A stretch of 64,000 nt of DNA, taken from positions 2,116,079 through 2,180,078 of the forward strand of contig NZ_NISU01000001.1 in the NCBI RefSeq assembly GCF_002335805.1, written 5' to 3'. Under the pieces are notes generated by a model, which had not been told where the DNA came from, made no database searches, and worked only from the letters and a program-made list of their open reading frames with translations. Positions 17,356 to 26,033 of the stretch are shown here, one piece after another (within the stretch, counting starts at the first letter, position 1; the number at the start of each line of letters is the position of its first letter). The translations under genes were made by a program, and so were the position numbers. This stretch comes from Bacillus sp. FJAT-45350 (GTDB taxonomy: Bacteria > Bacillota > Bacilli > Bacillales > NISU01).

Positions 17356-17715
17356 TTATCTAAATCCACCAGCAGTACCAAGACGCAAACCTTGTTGTCT
17401 CTCTCTCATACTACTTTGGTCTTCTTGACCCATTCTTGTCCCGGTCGTCCCAGTCGTTTGTCCTTCAATACCAGTTCTCCCTAAGTCTTGATTATGAGCT
17501 TGTGGTGTTATCGGGTGTCGTGATTGTTGAGTATAGGGTTCAGTTCGTCGCATAATTGGATCGTGTGTACCTGGTGTTGCTCCACGGTCAAGTTGGGTTG
17601 GTGAATCTTGACGTTGCACGTTTACATTTTGACCATCTACACCAGCAGTACCACAGCCGACTAAACTTCCCGCTATAAATGTTACTGCTGTTAATGATAA
17701 CAACATTTTTTTCAT
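17356..17715 (-). CDS. Low-complexity lipoprotein, paralogue 3
   Basis: 119 residues. Signal peptide MKKMLLSLTAVTFIAGSLVGCG with lipobox LVGC, then GTAGVDGQNVNVQRQDSPTQ and LDRGATPGTHDPIMRR, clearly parallel to paralogue 2. The rest is Gln/Thr/Gly/Arg-rich and unstructured in appearance, ending GLRLGTAGGFR. The three genes are head-to-tail with similar leaders, so they arose by tandem duplication followed by fast divergence of the mature region. No known domain. Confidence 0.7.
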   Translation of the reverse strand: MKKMLLSLTAVTFIAGSLVGCGTAGVDGQNVNVQRQDSPTQLDRGATPGTHDPIMRRTEPYTQQSRHPITPQAHNQDLGRTGIEGQTTGTTGTRMGQEDQSSMRERQQGLRLGTAGGFR

Positions 17716-17829
17716 ATTTTCATCCCCTCCTACGCATTAGAATGGTACGAAACGTAGGAATTTACACAGACAGTATCATCCAAGGAATGAATGATTACTC
17801 AATAAAAAAGAAATAGTAATAAACACACA

Positions 17830-19203
17830 TTATTTAAATACTCGCTTTATCATCGTTAAAGCACCTTTTGTCGTATGGTATCTTAATGGTATATCAAATT
17901 TAGATGTTTGCTTGAGTACCCCTTTTTGATGAGAAAAAGTATCAAAGCTAAATTTACCATGATATGCACCCATACCACTTTCTCCTACACCACCAAATGG
18001 TAAATGAGGAGTGCCAAGGTGATAAATCGTATCATTAATACATCCACCACCAAAGGACAAATCGTTTAGTATACGTTTTTCAGTAGCTACATTCTCAGTA
18101 AATAAATAAAGAGCAAGGGGGTTTTGACGTTCTCTAACTATTTCAATGACTTCATCTAAGGAGCCATATTCAAGAATTGGTAAAATTGGACCAAAAATTT
18201 CATCCGTCATGATCGGTGAATCAAGGGAAACATTCTCAATAAGTGTAGGTTCTAAGAAACGTTTTTCTCTTTCTGACTGACCACCATAGACAATGTCTCC
18301 ATTGTCTAAATATGCTATTAAACGATCCAAATGACGCTGATTAACAATCATTGGATAATTAGAATTACTGATAACATTTTCACCGTAAAATTCTTTTATT
18401 GCTTTTTTTAGCTGTACTACTAATTTTTCTTTCACATTTTTTTGAACAAGTAGATAATCAGGAGCAACGCATGTTTGCCCGGCATTAATAAATTTTCCCC
18501 AAACAATGCGCTTTGCTGCTATCTCGAGCTTTGCATCATCATGAACAATGGTAGGGCTCTTCCCCCCTAATTCAAGTGTTATGGGTGTTAAGTATTTAGA
18601 AGCTGCTTCCATAACAATCTTTCCAACCGCTACGCTACCAGTAAAGAAAATATAATCAAAACGTTCCTTAAGTAAAGCTTCACTCGTCTCCACTGCACCT
18701 TCTACTACAGTTATATAGTTTTCTGAGTAAGTCTCTTTGATAATTTCTGCGACAATTGCTGATGTTTCTGGAGTTAATTCAGACGGCTTTATAATCGCGC
18801 AGTTACCAGTAGCCATTGCTCCGATAAGGGGTGCTAATGCTAGTTGAAAAGGATAATTCCAAGGGGCAATAATAAGGACAACTCCATACGGTTCAGGATA
18901 TATATAACTATCCGACCCAATATGTGTTTTTGGTGTACGAACTTTTTTAGGCTTAGCCCAATCTTTTATATTCTTTAGAACATCGTTTATCTCATTATAT
19001 AAATAACCTATTTCTGTCATATAGGCCTCAAACTCTGACTTATTTAAATCGTTTCTCAGTGCATCAATAATTTGCTTTTCATTTTTCTTTATTACTTTTT
19101 TCAAAAGCTTTAGTTGTTTTATACGAAAAGAAATATCCTTTGTTTCCCCAGTAAAAAAATAATTTCGCTGATTCTCAATTAGTTTAGAGGATGATTGCAT
19201 CAT
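17830..19203 (-). CDS. Aldehyde dehydrogenase (YwdH-like)
   Basis: NAD(P)-dependent oxidation of aldehydes. 457 residues, like the fatty-aldehyde/YwdH branch of the family. Key motifs: APWNYPFQLALAPLIGA, KPSELTP, FFTGSVAVGKIV (cofactor), LELGGKSPTIVHDDA with the general-base Glu, NAGQTCVAPDYLLV with catalytic Cys, EIFGPILPI, and HLPFGGVGESGMGAYHG. The C-terminus is basic and hydrophobic (GALTMIKRVFK). Start set at ATG 19203, since AAAGGAG lies 6 bases before it inside a longer frame starting at 19218. Monocistronic. Substrate unknown, possibly medium- or long-chain aldehydes. Confidence 0.88.
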   Translation of the reverse strand: MMQSSSKLIENQRNYFFTGETKDISFRIKQLKLLKKVIKKNEKQIIDALRNDLNKSEFEAYMTEIGYLYNEINDVLKNIKDWAKPKKVRTPKTHIGSDSYIYPEPYGVVLIIAPWNYPFQLALAPLIGAMATGNCAIIKPSELTPETSAIVAEIIKETYSENYITVVEGAVETSEALLKERFDYIFFTGSVAVGKIVMEAASKYLTPITLELGGKSPTIVHDDAKLEIAAKRIVWGKFINAGQTCVAPDYLLVQKNVKEKLVVQLKKAIKEFYGENVISNSNYPMIVNQRHLDRLIAYLDNGDIVYGGQSEREKRFLEPTLIENVSLDSPIMTDEIFGPILPILEYGSLDEVIEIVRERQNPLALYLFTENVATEKRILNDLSFGGGCINDTIYHLGTPHLPFGGVGESGMGAYHGKFSFDTFSHQKGVLKQTSKFDIPLRYHTTKGALTMIKRVFK

Positions 19204-19242
19204 TATTGCTCCTTTCAATACTAAAACGATCCTTTTTAATCA

Positions 19243-19284
19243 ATAAAAGCTGTAGTAGTATCATTATACCACCACAGCTTTTCA
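19243..19284 (-). terminator. Terminator after the 107-residue membrane protein gene
   Basis: AAAAGCTGTAGTAGTAT pairs with ATACCACCACAGCTTTT (some G-U pairs on the minus strand), ending in a T tract. Confidence 0.8.
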
Positions 19285-19291
19285 ACATATA

Positions 19292-19615
19292 TTACCATTG
19301 ACCGTATTTTCCCCAAGCAGGGAGTTTCATTCCTAATATTTGAAAAATGACTGGTCGAGATTCTGCAACAAGAGAATCCGATGTACAAGCACTCTCAGGT
19401 TCGTATCCTATCGCCTTAGCATGTGCTAACGTTGTTTCTTCAAGAAAATTTGTTAACTCTGCTTGATCAAAGCAAGGAGGTGAAGCATACACTTTTTTTG
19501 TATGATCAATAATGATTCTTGTATTGTCAGGTGCAGTTGGTGTTGTCTGAACCGCAAAGCCTGTAATAAGTAATAAAGTAATCAATCCGATAACGATGTA
19601 TGCAATGTATTTCAC
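19292..19615 (-). CDS. Small membrane-anchored or exported protein, unknown family
   Basis: 107 residues. One N-terminal hydrophobic segment (about 4-24, IAYIVIGLITLLLITGFAV) without a lipobox, so an uncleaved anchor or signal peptide. The outside part is polar and has two Cys (PPCFDQ, ESACTS) that could form a disulphide, and ends MKLPAWGKYGQW. The start is GTG with GAGGG upstream. It lies between the BtuF-like gene and the aldehyde dehydrogenase, with its own terminator. I do not recognise the family. Confidence 0.6.
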   Translation of the reverse strand: MKYIAYIVIGLITLLLITGFAVQTTPTAPDNTRIIIDHTKKVYASPPCFDQAELTNFLEETTLAHAKAIGYEPESACTSDSLVAESRPVIFQILGMKLPAWGKYGQW

Positions 19616-19726
19616 TATATTCCCTCGTTTCTCTATGAATAGGTGTTTACAACTTAAGCATCAAACCCATTACTAGTTTAATAGAGGAAACGTAAAAAAA
19701 GCAATAAAGATACTCTATCAGTATGA

Positions 19727-20713
19727 TTATTTATATAGAGCTTCTACTAAAATTTCAAGAGCATATGGTGCACGAACACCCTCAGCAGCAGCAGATAGTG
19801 GCATAACTATAAACTCTTCTTCTTGAATAGCTGTTACTTCAGTAAGTGCTGGATGGTTTAGTAGTAGATTCCTTTTATCATCAGCTGATGTCTCTCCGTA
19901 GTCAACTATGACAATGACATCTGGATTACGCTCAACTACCTCTTCCCAGCTTACCTCTGCCCAGTTTTTCTCTACATCACTAAAAATATTTTCAGCACCA
20001 GCCATTGTAATTAGCGTATTTAAAAAGTTTTTAGCCACAGTAAATGGAGTTGTATCACCACTATCATAAACAAAAACTTGCTTTGGCTCTTCATTTGAGG
20101 GAATACCTTCCTTCACAATTTCTAACTCATCCTTCATTTCTCTGATCAAACTTTCGCCTCGTTCCTCGACTCTAAAAATTTTAGAGATGTTTCGTATATC
20201 TGTAAATACATCTTCTATTGTTGGACCTACATTACTAGAAGACTGATGCAAATAAGCTTGAACACCAAACTCCTTTAACTGTTCAACTGTTCCGACATTA
20301 CCTTCTCTAAAGGCACTTGCCCAACCTGCATAAGCAAAATCAGGCTCAGCAGCTAAAAAGACCTCTTGTGAAGGATATTGATCTGCTAAAACATCAATAG
20401 CTTCATATGCAGCTTGATACTCTGGTAAAATCTCATCATCAAGATATGCTGTTCCAATCATAAAATCCTCTAAACCTAAAGCGAGCATTACTTCTGTTAC
20501 ATGCTGATTCAATGTCACTGCTCGTTGCGGTACCTCTGAAAACGTAAGAATTTGCTCATTATTTTCAATCTCTACTATATCCGTTTCCATTTCAATTTCT
20601 AAATCTTTTACCTGTACTTCCTGCTCAGTCGATGTTTCCATACCACTACAAGCTACCATCATCGATATTACGACACTAGCAACTAACCACTTTCCTCTTT
20701 TTAAAATTTTCAT
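19727..20713 (-). CDS. ABC importer substrate-binding lipoprotein (BtuF/FecB type)
   Basis: 328 residues. Signal peptide with lipobox MVAC (Cys22), then an acidic linker and a class III periplasmic-binding fold (FSEVPQRAVTLNQHVTEVMLALGLED, FDYA-like AEPDFAYAGWAS, NPDVIVIVDYG). This fold binds cobalamin, heme or ferric siderophores. The start overlaps the ATPase stop (ATGA). It is last in the permease-ATPase-binding protein operon just beyond the cobalamin operon, which suggests cobinamide/B12. The Zur/Fur-like operator argues for a metal or metal chelate instead. Substrate unresolved. Confidence 0.85.
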   Translation of the reverse strand: MKILKRGKWLVASVVISMMVACSGMETSTEQEVQVKDLEIEMETDIVEIENNEQILTFSEVPQRAVTLNQHVTEVMLALGLEDFMIGTAYLDDEILPEYQAAYEAIDVLADQYPSQEVFLAAEPDFAYAGWASAFREGNVGTVEQLKEFGVQAYLHQSSSNVGPTIEDVFTDIRNISKIFRVEERGESLIREMKDELEIVKEGIPSNEEPKQVFVYDSGDTTPFTVAKNFLNTLITMAGAENIFSDVEKNWAEVSWEEVVERNPDVIVIVDYGETSADDKRNLLLNHPALTEVTAIQEEEFIVMPLSAAAEGVRAPYALEILVEALYK

Positions 20714-21513
20714 TTTTTTCCTCCATGTACTTTTTTCGATTTATTAGTCATTGTGTTAGATGAATATAATAACTGGATTTGACCCGTAATCGGATGAGTA
20801 ATAACCGTTGCATCAACTTGAAAAACCTCTTTCAGTAAACTCTCAGTCAATACCTCACTCGGACTACCAAAAGTAATCACCGTTCCTTTATCTAACACAT
20901 AGATAACATCACAATATGCAGCGGCTAAGTTCAAATCATGTAAAGCTGCCAAAGTAGAAATGTCAACTCTTTTTACAACATCTAATATTTGAAGCTGATG
21001 ATGAATATCAAGGTGGTTTGTCGGTTCATCTAAAATAAGATAGTTAGCATTTTGAGCAAGGGCTCTTGCAATCATGACCCGTTGCTTTTCTCCACCTGAT
21101 AAGGTCAGAAAACTTCTATCTCGATACTCTGTCATACCTACTTGCTCTAAAGCATGATCAACTAGTTGATGGTCACCTACCTTTTCAGATTCGAAAATCC
21201 CTTTATGGGCATGCCTACCCATAGAAACAATTTCTATAACTGAAAAATCAAATTGGACATGACTCTCTTGACCAACAACAGCGATATTTCTAGCAAATTC
21301 TCGATGAGTAAGCTGAAAAATGTTAGCACCTTCAAAATGTATTTCACCTAATTTTGGTTTATTAATACGATATATTGTTTTTAATAAGGTGGATTTGCCA
21401 CTACCATTAGGCCCAATTATCCCAACAAACTGGCCTTTTTCTAACTGTAGCTTGATATTGTCGTTTATTGTTTTATCTCCAATAGTTACTGTTACATTAT
21501 TTAGAGAAATCAT
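20710..21513 (-). CDS. ABC importer ATPase (BtuD/FecE type)
   Basis: 267 residues. Walker A GPNGSGKST, Q-loop VGQESHVQFDFSV, signature LSGGEKQRVMIARALA, Walker B YLILDEPTNHLD and H-loop ALHDLNLAA are all intact. Start at ATG 21513, sharing one base with the permease stop (TGATG), with GGTGG 6 bases before. An in-frame extension to 21651 lies inside the permease gene and is not credible as protein. Couples ATP hydrolysis to the FecCD-type permease. Confidence 0.93.
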   Translation of the reverse strand: MISLNNVTVTIGDKTINDNIKLQLEKGQFVGIIGPNGSGKSTLLKTIYRINKPKLGEIHFEGANIFQLTHREFARNIAVVGQESHVQFDFSVIEIVSMGRHAHKGIFESEKVGDHQLVDHALEQVGMTEYRDRSFLTLSGGEKQRVMIARALAQNANYLILDEPTNHLDIHHQLQILDVVKRVDISTLAALHDLNLAAAYCDVIYVLDKGTVITFGSPSEVLTESLLKEVFQVDATVITHPITGQIQLLYSSNTMTNKSKKVHGGKK

Positions 21514-22637
21514 CAGGTACCACCGCCTCCAAATGAATAAGTACTTCGTCGAAGGAGCCAAATAAAGAAAGGACCGCCGCATAGTGCCGTAACGATTCCA
21601 ATTGGAAGTTCTTGAGGAGCTACTACCATTCTCGCTATGACATCTGCCCAAATTAAGAAAATAGCTCCTACTAATGCACTTGCCGGTAACACACGTCGAT
21701 GGTCAGATTTAATTACTAAACGAACAACATGAGGAATCATAAGCCCGATAAATCCAATCGCACCACTAACAGCCACCATCACACCAGTAAGGAGGGCTGT
21801 AATAACAATGAGAACTTTTTTGAATCCATCAACGTTTACACCTAACGTAGAGGCACTTTCCTCTCCCATAAGTAAAATATTTAGTGAACGAGACTGGATC
21901 ATTAAATAAATAAAGCCAACGATTAAACATAAAAAAGGAATCATTAAATTATTCCACTTTGCACCAGCCACACTCCCCATCATCCAAAACATCGCGTCTC
22001 GAATTCCTTCTTCTCTAGGAGCTGAAATTACAATATAACTTGTAACTGCTGAAAGCATCATCGAAACCGCAATCCCTGCTAAAAGAAGTCGTACTGTAGA
22101 AATCTTTCCATGTACCTGTGCTAATAAAAACACGAGCAGTACAGAAGATAACGCACCTATAAAAGCGGCTATTGAAAGAGCGTATTGTCCGAATATTGTA
22201 AAAACCCCCATAACAATAACAAGTGTAGCGCCTACAGATGCTCCTGATGAGACACCTAATATAAAAGGATCGGCTAAAGAATTTCTTACTAACGCTTGAA
22301 TTGCTACACCAACTATCGCTAAACCAGATCCTACTATTGCAGCTAAAAATACGCGTGGAAATCTAAGCTCCCATACAATCTGTTCTTGAGCTCGAGACCA
22401 ATCTTGAGCAAGCCCCAAATCAAAGATTGATATCTTTGAAAGAGCAATCTTCCAAACTGTTAATGGTGAAATAGTAACTGGGCCAAGCATAATTGATATA
22501 GTCATGCTTATAAGTAAAATACCAATTAATAAAAAGATGAGTACTGAGAACGGTATAGTCTTTTTCTTTTCTAGTTCTTTCGGTGTAAAATTTCCTGCTG
22601 ATATATTGTTTGATTTCATCTTTACTACACTACTCAA
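21513..22637 (-). CDS. ABC importer permease (BtuC/FecCD type)
   Basis: 374 residues with about nine or ten hydrophobic helices, first at about 30-50. Family motifs are LRFPRVFLAAIVGSGLAIVG, NPLADPFILG-like NSLADPFILGVSSGAS, LLAGIAVSMMLSA, GAIGFIGLMIPHVVR and LPIGIVTALCGGPFFIWLL. Two copies would form the channel. TTG at 22637 is chosen because AGGAGG lies 5-6 bases before it. Later ATG 22619 or an upstream start to 22676 are alternatives. First gene of its operon, immediately downstream of the promoter/operator. Confidence 0.93.
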   Translation of the reverse strand: MSSVVKMKSNNISAGNFTPKELEKKKTIPFSVLIFLLIGILLISMTISIMLGPVTISPLTVWKIALSKISIFDLGLAQDWSRAQEQIVWELRFPRVFLAAIVGSGLAIVGVAIQALVRNSLADPFILGVSSGASVGATLVIVMGVFTIFGQYALSIAAFIGALSSVLLVFLLAQVHGKISTVRLLLAGIAVSMMLSAVTSYIVISAPREEGIRDAMFWMMGSVAGAKWNNLMIPFLCLIVGFIYLMIQSRSLNILLMGEESASTLGVNVDGFKKVLIVITALLTGVMVAVSGAIGFIGLMIPHVVRLVIKSDHRRVLPASALVGAIFLIWADVIARMVVAPQELPIGIVTALCGGPFFIWLLRRSTYSFGGGGT

Positions 22638-22670
22638 ATTTTTCCTCCTGCCTTTTTCACAAAGCCCATT

Positions 22671-22722
22671 AAACAATAATCATTACGATTTACATTACAG
22701 TTTTAATCTTTGTTTTAATCAA
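22671..22722 (-). promoter_or_regulatory. Promoter and Zur/Fur-like operator of the importer operon
   Basis: Read on the minus strand: TTGATT (22717-22722), 17-base spacer, TGTAAT (22694-22699), then a 21-base operator at 22671-22691 made of AAATCGTAAT, G, ATTATTGTTT. The left half equals the B. subtilis Zur half-site (TCGTAAT), while the right half is degenerate. It covers the likely start point, as expected for repression. By my count 11 of 14 core positions fit the Zur consensus and 10 of 14 fit Fur, so zinc versus iron control is not settled. Confidence 0.6.
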
Positions 22723-22732
22723 ACCCTATATA

Positions 22733-22768
22733 ATTTTTCGGTGAGAGAATGTATCCCTCACCGAAATT
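22733..22768 (-). terminator. Terminator at the end of the cobalamin operon
   Basis: TTTCGGTGAGAG and CCCTCACCGAAA pair around AATGTAT, with T-rich flanks on the minus strand. It separates cobA from the importer operon, which therefore has its own promoter. Confidence 0.85.
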
Positions 22769-22771
22769 CAA

Positions 22772-23530
22772 TTAATTCTTAACAAATTCAGCTTCAAACC
22801 AGTTCATCTGCTTACGAACATTCACAACTTCACCAACAAGAATAATTGCAGGATGAGAAATTCGTTGTTTCGTCGTTTCTTTTACTATCGTCTGTAATGT
22901 CCCAGTCACTGTTCGCTGCTCACATGTTGTTCCCCATTCTATAACTGCTACAGGTGTTTCATTAGGTCTTCCATGAGAAATAAGCTTTTCACATATTCGA
23001 GGGAGATTTTTCATACCCATATAAAAAGCTATTGTATCGATACCTGTAGCAAACGCTTGCCATTTCTGCTCACTAAAGTCATTCTCTTTTAAATGACCAG
23101 TGACCATTGCAAAGGATGATCCGTGCTCTCGATGAGTCACGGGGATACCAGCATATGCAGGAGCTGCAATTCCAGCAGTGATGCCAGGAATAACTTCAAA
23201 TTTTACACCTAACTTAGCTAAGTGAGATGCTTCTTCCCCAACACGACCAAACACACAGGGGTCTCCCCCTTTCAACCTCGTAACCACTAAGCCCTCCATC
23301 GCTTTTTGACCAAGAAGTTCATTAATTTGCTCCTGTCTTAGCGTATGGCTTTTTGGAAGTTTTCCACAATAGATATATTGAGCATCTTGTTTAGCATATT
23401 GCAATAACTCTTCGTTCGCTAAGCGGTCATATACAATCACATCAGCTGCTTCTATGCACTCCTTTCCACGAAGTGTAATCAGCTTGGGGTCGCCTGGTCC
23501 TGCTCCTACTAGATACACAATTCCTTTCAA
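22772..23530 (-). CDS. cobA: Uroporphyrinogen-III C-methyltransferase (cobalamin branch)
   Basis: Two-step SAM methylation of uroporphyrinogen III at C2 and C7 to precorrin-2. 252 residues, single SUMT domain: VYLVGAGPGDPKLITLRG at the N-terminus, VYDRLA, RLKGGDPCVFGRVGEEA, PGITAGIAAPAYAGIPVTHR and TIAFYMGMKNL. The start is TTG with AGGAGGTG upstream. Last gene of the cob operon, where it feeds CbiX. A second SUMT domain lies in the siroheme operon at 39492-40973. Confidence 0.95.
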   Translation of the reverse strand: MKGIVYLVGAGPGDPKLITLRGKECIEAADVIVYDRLANEELLQYAKQDAQYIYCGKLPKSHTLRQEQINELLGQKAMEGLVVTRLKGGDPCVFGRVGEEASHLAKLGVKFEVIPGITAGIAAPAYAGIPVTHREHGSSFAMVTGHLKENDFSEQKWQAFATGIDTIAFYMGMKNLPRICEKLISHGRPNETPVAVIEWGTTCEQRTVTGTLQTIVKETTKQRISHPAIILVGEVVNVRKQMNWFEAEFVKN

Positions 23531-23574
23531 AAAAACACCTCCTCTAGTAAAAGTAACTTAATTTACTGTTCATA

Positions 23575-24627
23575 CTATTTTTTCTCTATTCCCAAATCTG
23601 CAAAAGTCGCCATTTCATTAAGCATATGTGTCGCTGCCACTAATAAAGGATAGGATAAAGCAGCGCCTGTTCCCTCACCTAATCGTAAGTCCAATGACAA
23701 TAACGGCTTTTTATGTAAATAAGTAAATATTGCTTCATGTCCGGGCTCAACAGATTGATGACTTATGATAAAATGCTCTTTTACTGTTGGACAAAGCTCA
23801 TAAGCCACTAACGCTGCAGCAGAAGAGATAAGCCCATCAATAATTACCGGAACTCTCCTTGAGGCAGCAGCTAATATAACTCCAGCTAGAGCACCAATTT
23901 CTAGCCCTCCAACTTTTGCAAATATTTCTAAAGATGTTGATTCCGAACTAATTTTTCTATTATGTAACGCTTCTTTAATCGTAGTAATTTTTTTACTATA
24001 ACCTTCTTCATCTAACCCTGTCCCGTGCCCAACAATCTCTACTACATTTGCTCCTGTATAAGCTGAAATAAGCGCACTACTTGAAGTCGTATTTCCTATA
24101 CCCATCTCCCCTATAATAAGGAGATGGTGCCCTTCATCAATAAGTCGTTCTCCTTCCTCAATCCCTACCTCAATTGCACGAATTGCTTCACACTCTGTCA
24201 TTGCATCTTCACGATAAAAATTATTTGTGCCTGATTTGATTTTTTTTACAATTACCTCAGGGGCTTCGATCTCCCCATTGACCCCAACATCAAGAACATG
24301 TACAGCAGCACCGATTTGTTTTGCAAACACATTAATTGCAGCACCACCATTTATGAAATTATGAATCATTAGCTTTGTCACTTCTTGAGGATATGCCGAA
24401 ACTCCTTCAGCCACTATGCCATGGTCTGCTGCAGCAATAATAACTGCTGGAGAGTGAACAGTCGGTCTTTCCTTATCAGTTATCCCTCCAAGTTGAATTG
24501 CAAGCTCTTCAATTCTTCCTAAGCTCCCAACTGGCTTTGTTAGCTGGTCTACATGCTCTTTAACCGCATGCATTACTTGCTTGTTTAATGGTTGTATCTT
24601 TTGAATCACTTTATTTAATTTATCCAT
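23575..24627 (-). CDS. cobT: Nicotinate-nucleotide-dimethylbenzimidazole phosphoribosyltransferase
   Basis: Activates the lower ligand base (DMB or similar) to its alpha-ribotide for nucleotide loop assembly. 350 residues, usual length. Motifs LTKPVGSLGRIEELA at the N-terminus, AADHGIVAEGVSAYPQEVT, IGEMGIGNTTSSSALI, VGHGTGLD and RLGEGTGAALSYPLL with the catalytic Glu near the C-terminus. AAGGGG precedes the ATG. Two bases separate it from cbiA, so translation is coupled. The partner enzymes cobU, cobS and cobC are not in the window. Confidence 0.96.
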   Translation of the reverse strand: MDKLNKVIQKIQPLNKQVMHAVKEHVDQLTKPVGSLGRIEELAIQLGGITDKERPTVHSPAVIIAAADHGIVAEGVSAYPQEVTKLMIHNFINGGAAINVFAKQIGAAVHVLDVGVNGEIEAPEVIVKKIKSGTNNFYREDAMTECEAIRAIEVGIEEGERLIDEGHHLLIIGEMGIGNTTSSSALISAYTGANVVEIVGHGTGLDEEGYSKKITTIKEALHNRKISSESTSLEIFAKVGGLEIGALAGVILAAASRRVPVIIDGLISSAAALVAYELCPTVKEHFIISHQSVEPGHEAIFTYLHKKPLLSLDLRLGEGTGAALSYPLLVAATHMLNEMATFADLGIEKK

Positions 24628-24629
24628 TC

Positions 24630-26018
24630 TTACTTTTCCCCTTTTCTGTACTGCTCACATGAAGCAACAAATCGCTCAGCAATTTTTACATTTGAAGCAA
24701 AATGAATATGAGTATAGCCAGCCAGTAAAGACGGTGCCCCATAATAGCCTTCTTCTCCTTCTTTTCGAAGAGCCTTTACCCGATAAGCTTTCGTTACTTT
24801 TTCCTTCTCTTCAAAGGTTGAATAATGAAACTCATGTCCTCTTGCTACTTCACTTTCACGTAGTATAACTGAATCATGAATCGCAGTTACTTCTCTGTAA
24901 CCAAGGGCAACCAGTCTATCTTTCATGACAACATTACCTGGAATGACACCAACCATTGGATATGATTTTCCATTAGTTGTTGTTAAAGAGTCTGTTAAAA
25001 ACATATACCCCCCACATTCAGCAAAAGTAGGTAGACCATTTGTAACTGCCTGCTTCACTTGCTCTTTTAATTCAGTCATGCTAGCAAGCTCATCGGCAAA
25101 TTCTTCTGGAAACCCTCCACCTATATAGAGTCCATCAATATTTTCTGGCAAACTTTCCCCATTTAATGGGCTGAAAAATACTAACTCGGCACCAGCTTGT
25201 TCAAGAAGTGTAAAATTCTCTTGATAATAGAAGTTAAAGGCTGCATCATGAGCAACTGCAATTCTCACTTTTTTCTCTACTGAGGTAGACTTTGAAAATA
25301 GGCTGTTTTCTATCTTAATCGTTGGAGCATGTTCAGCGATTTTCATTACCTTATCCAAATCTACTCGTTCCGCAATTACCTCCCCAAGATCGTCAAAGAA
25401 TCCATCTAGTTCTCCTCGTTCAATCGCTGGGATTAACCCTAAATGACGCTCAGGAATAGACAAGCCATCCCCTTTCAAGAGATAACCAATAACTGGTATT
25501 CCACATTCTTGTTCGATCGCTGCCTGACAAAGCTTAGAATGCCCTTCACTTCCTGCCTGATTTAAGATAACACCTGCAATCGTAACGTTCGGATCAAGCA
25601 ATTGATAGCCTTTAACAATTGCTGCAGCACTACGAGCCATACTCGAAATATTAACTACAAGTATGACAGGTGCATCTAATAATTGACTAATTTCAGCTGT
25701 ACTTCCCGTGTTACTTAGAGGGCTTTTACCATCATAAAACCCCATAACACCTTCAATAATTGAAAGGTCTGCTCCTTCACTCGCTGTTGCATAAATATCC
25801 TTTACAATCTCATGATTAAGCATCCAGCTATCAAGATTACGTGAATTCCGACCTGTTACTGCTGTATGATAGCTTGGATCAATGTAGTCTGGGCCACACT
25901 TGAAACCTTGAATAGCAAATCCCTTTTTCTTCAACGCTGCCATTAATCCTATCGTTATCGTTGTTTTTCCTGCCCCACTACTTGTTCCTGCAATGACGAT
26001 TCTACGTTGCACATTCAT
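24630..26018 (-). CDS. cbiA: Cobyrinic acid a,c-diamide synthase
   Basis: Glutamine-dependent amidation of the a and c side chains of cobyrinic acid using ATP. 462 residues. N-terminal dethiobiotin-synthetase-like P-loop [36 protein letters not shown], then a C-terminal class-II-type glutaminase domain with [23 protein letters not shown] (catalytic Cys) and a final His region ([10 protein letters not shown]). The start is ATG 26018, with GTG 26021 just before it as alternative. Follows cbiG closely. Confidence 0.95.
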   Translation of the reverse strand: MNVQRRIVIAGTSSGAGKTTITIGLMAALKKKGFAIQGFKCGPDYIDPSYHTAVTGRNSRNLDSWMLNHEIVKDIYATASEGADLSIIEGVMGFYDGKSPLSNTGSTAEISQLLDAPVILVVNISSMARSAAAIVKGYQLLDPNVTIAGVILNQAGSEGHSKLCQAAIEQECGIPVIGYLLKGDGLSIPERHLGLIPAIERGELDGFFDDLGEVIAERVDLDKVMKIAEHAPTIKIENSLFSKSTSVEKKVRIAVAHDAAFNFYYQENFTLLEQAGAELVFFSPLNGESLPENIDGLYIGGGFPEEFADELASMTELKEQVKQAVTNGLPTFAECGGYMFLTDSLTTTNGKSYPMVGVIPGNVVMKDRLVALGYREVTAIHDSVILRESEVARGHEFHYSTFEEKEKVTKAYRVKALRKEGEEGYYGAPSLLAGYTHIHFASNVKIAERFVASCEQYRKGEK

Positions 26019-26033
26019 CACCCTTACTTCGGT

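Noticed and set aside
22671-22691. Cobalamin riboswitch for the importer operon
   Set aside because: No B12-box sequence lies between cobA and the permease. The only control element visible is the Zur/Fur-like operator.
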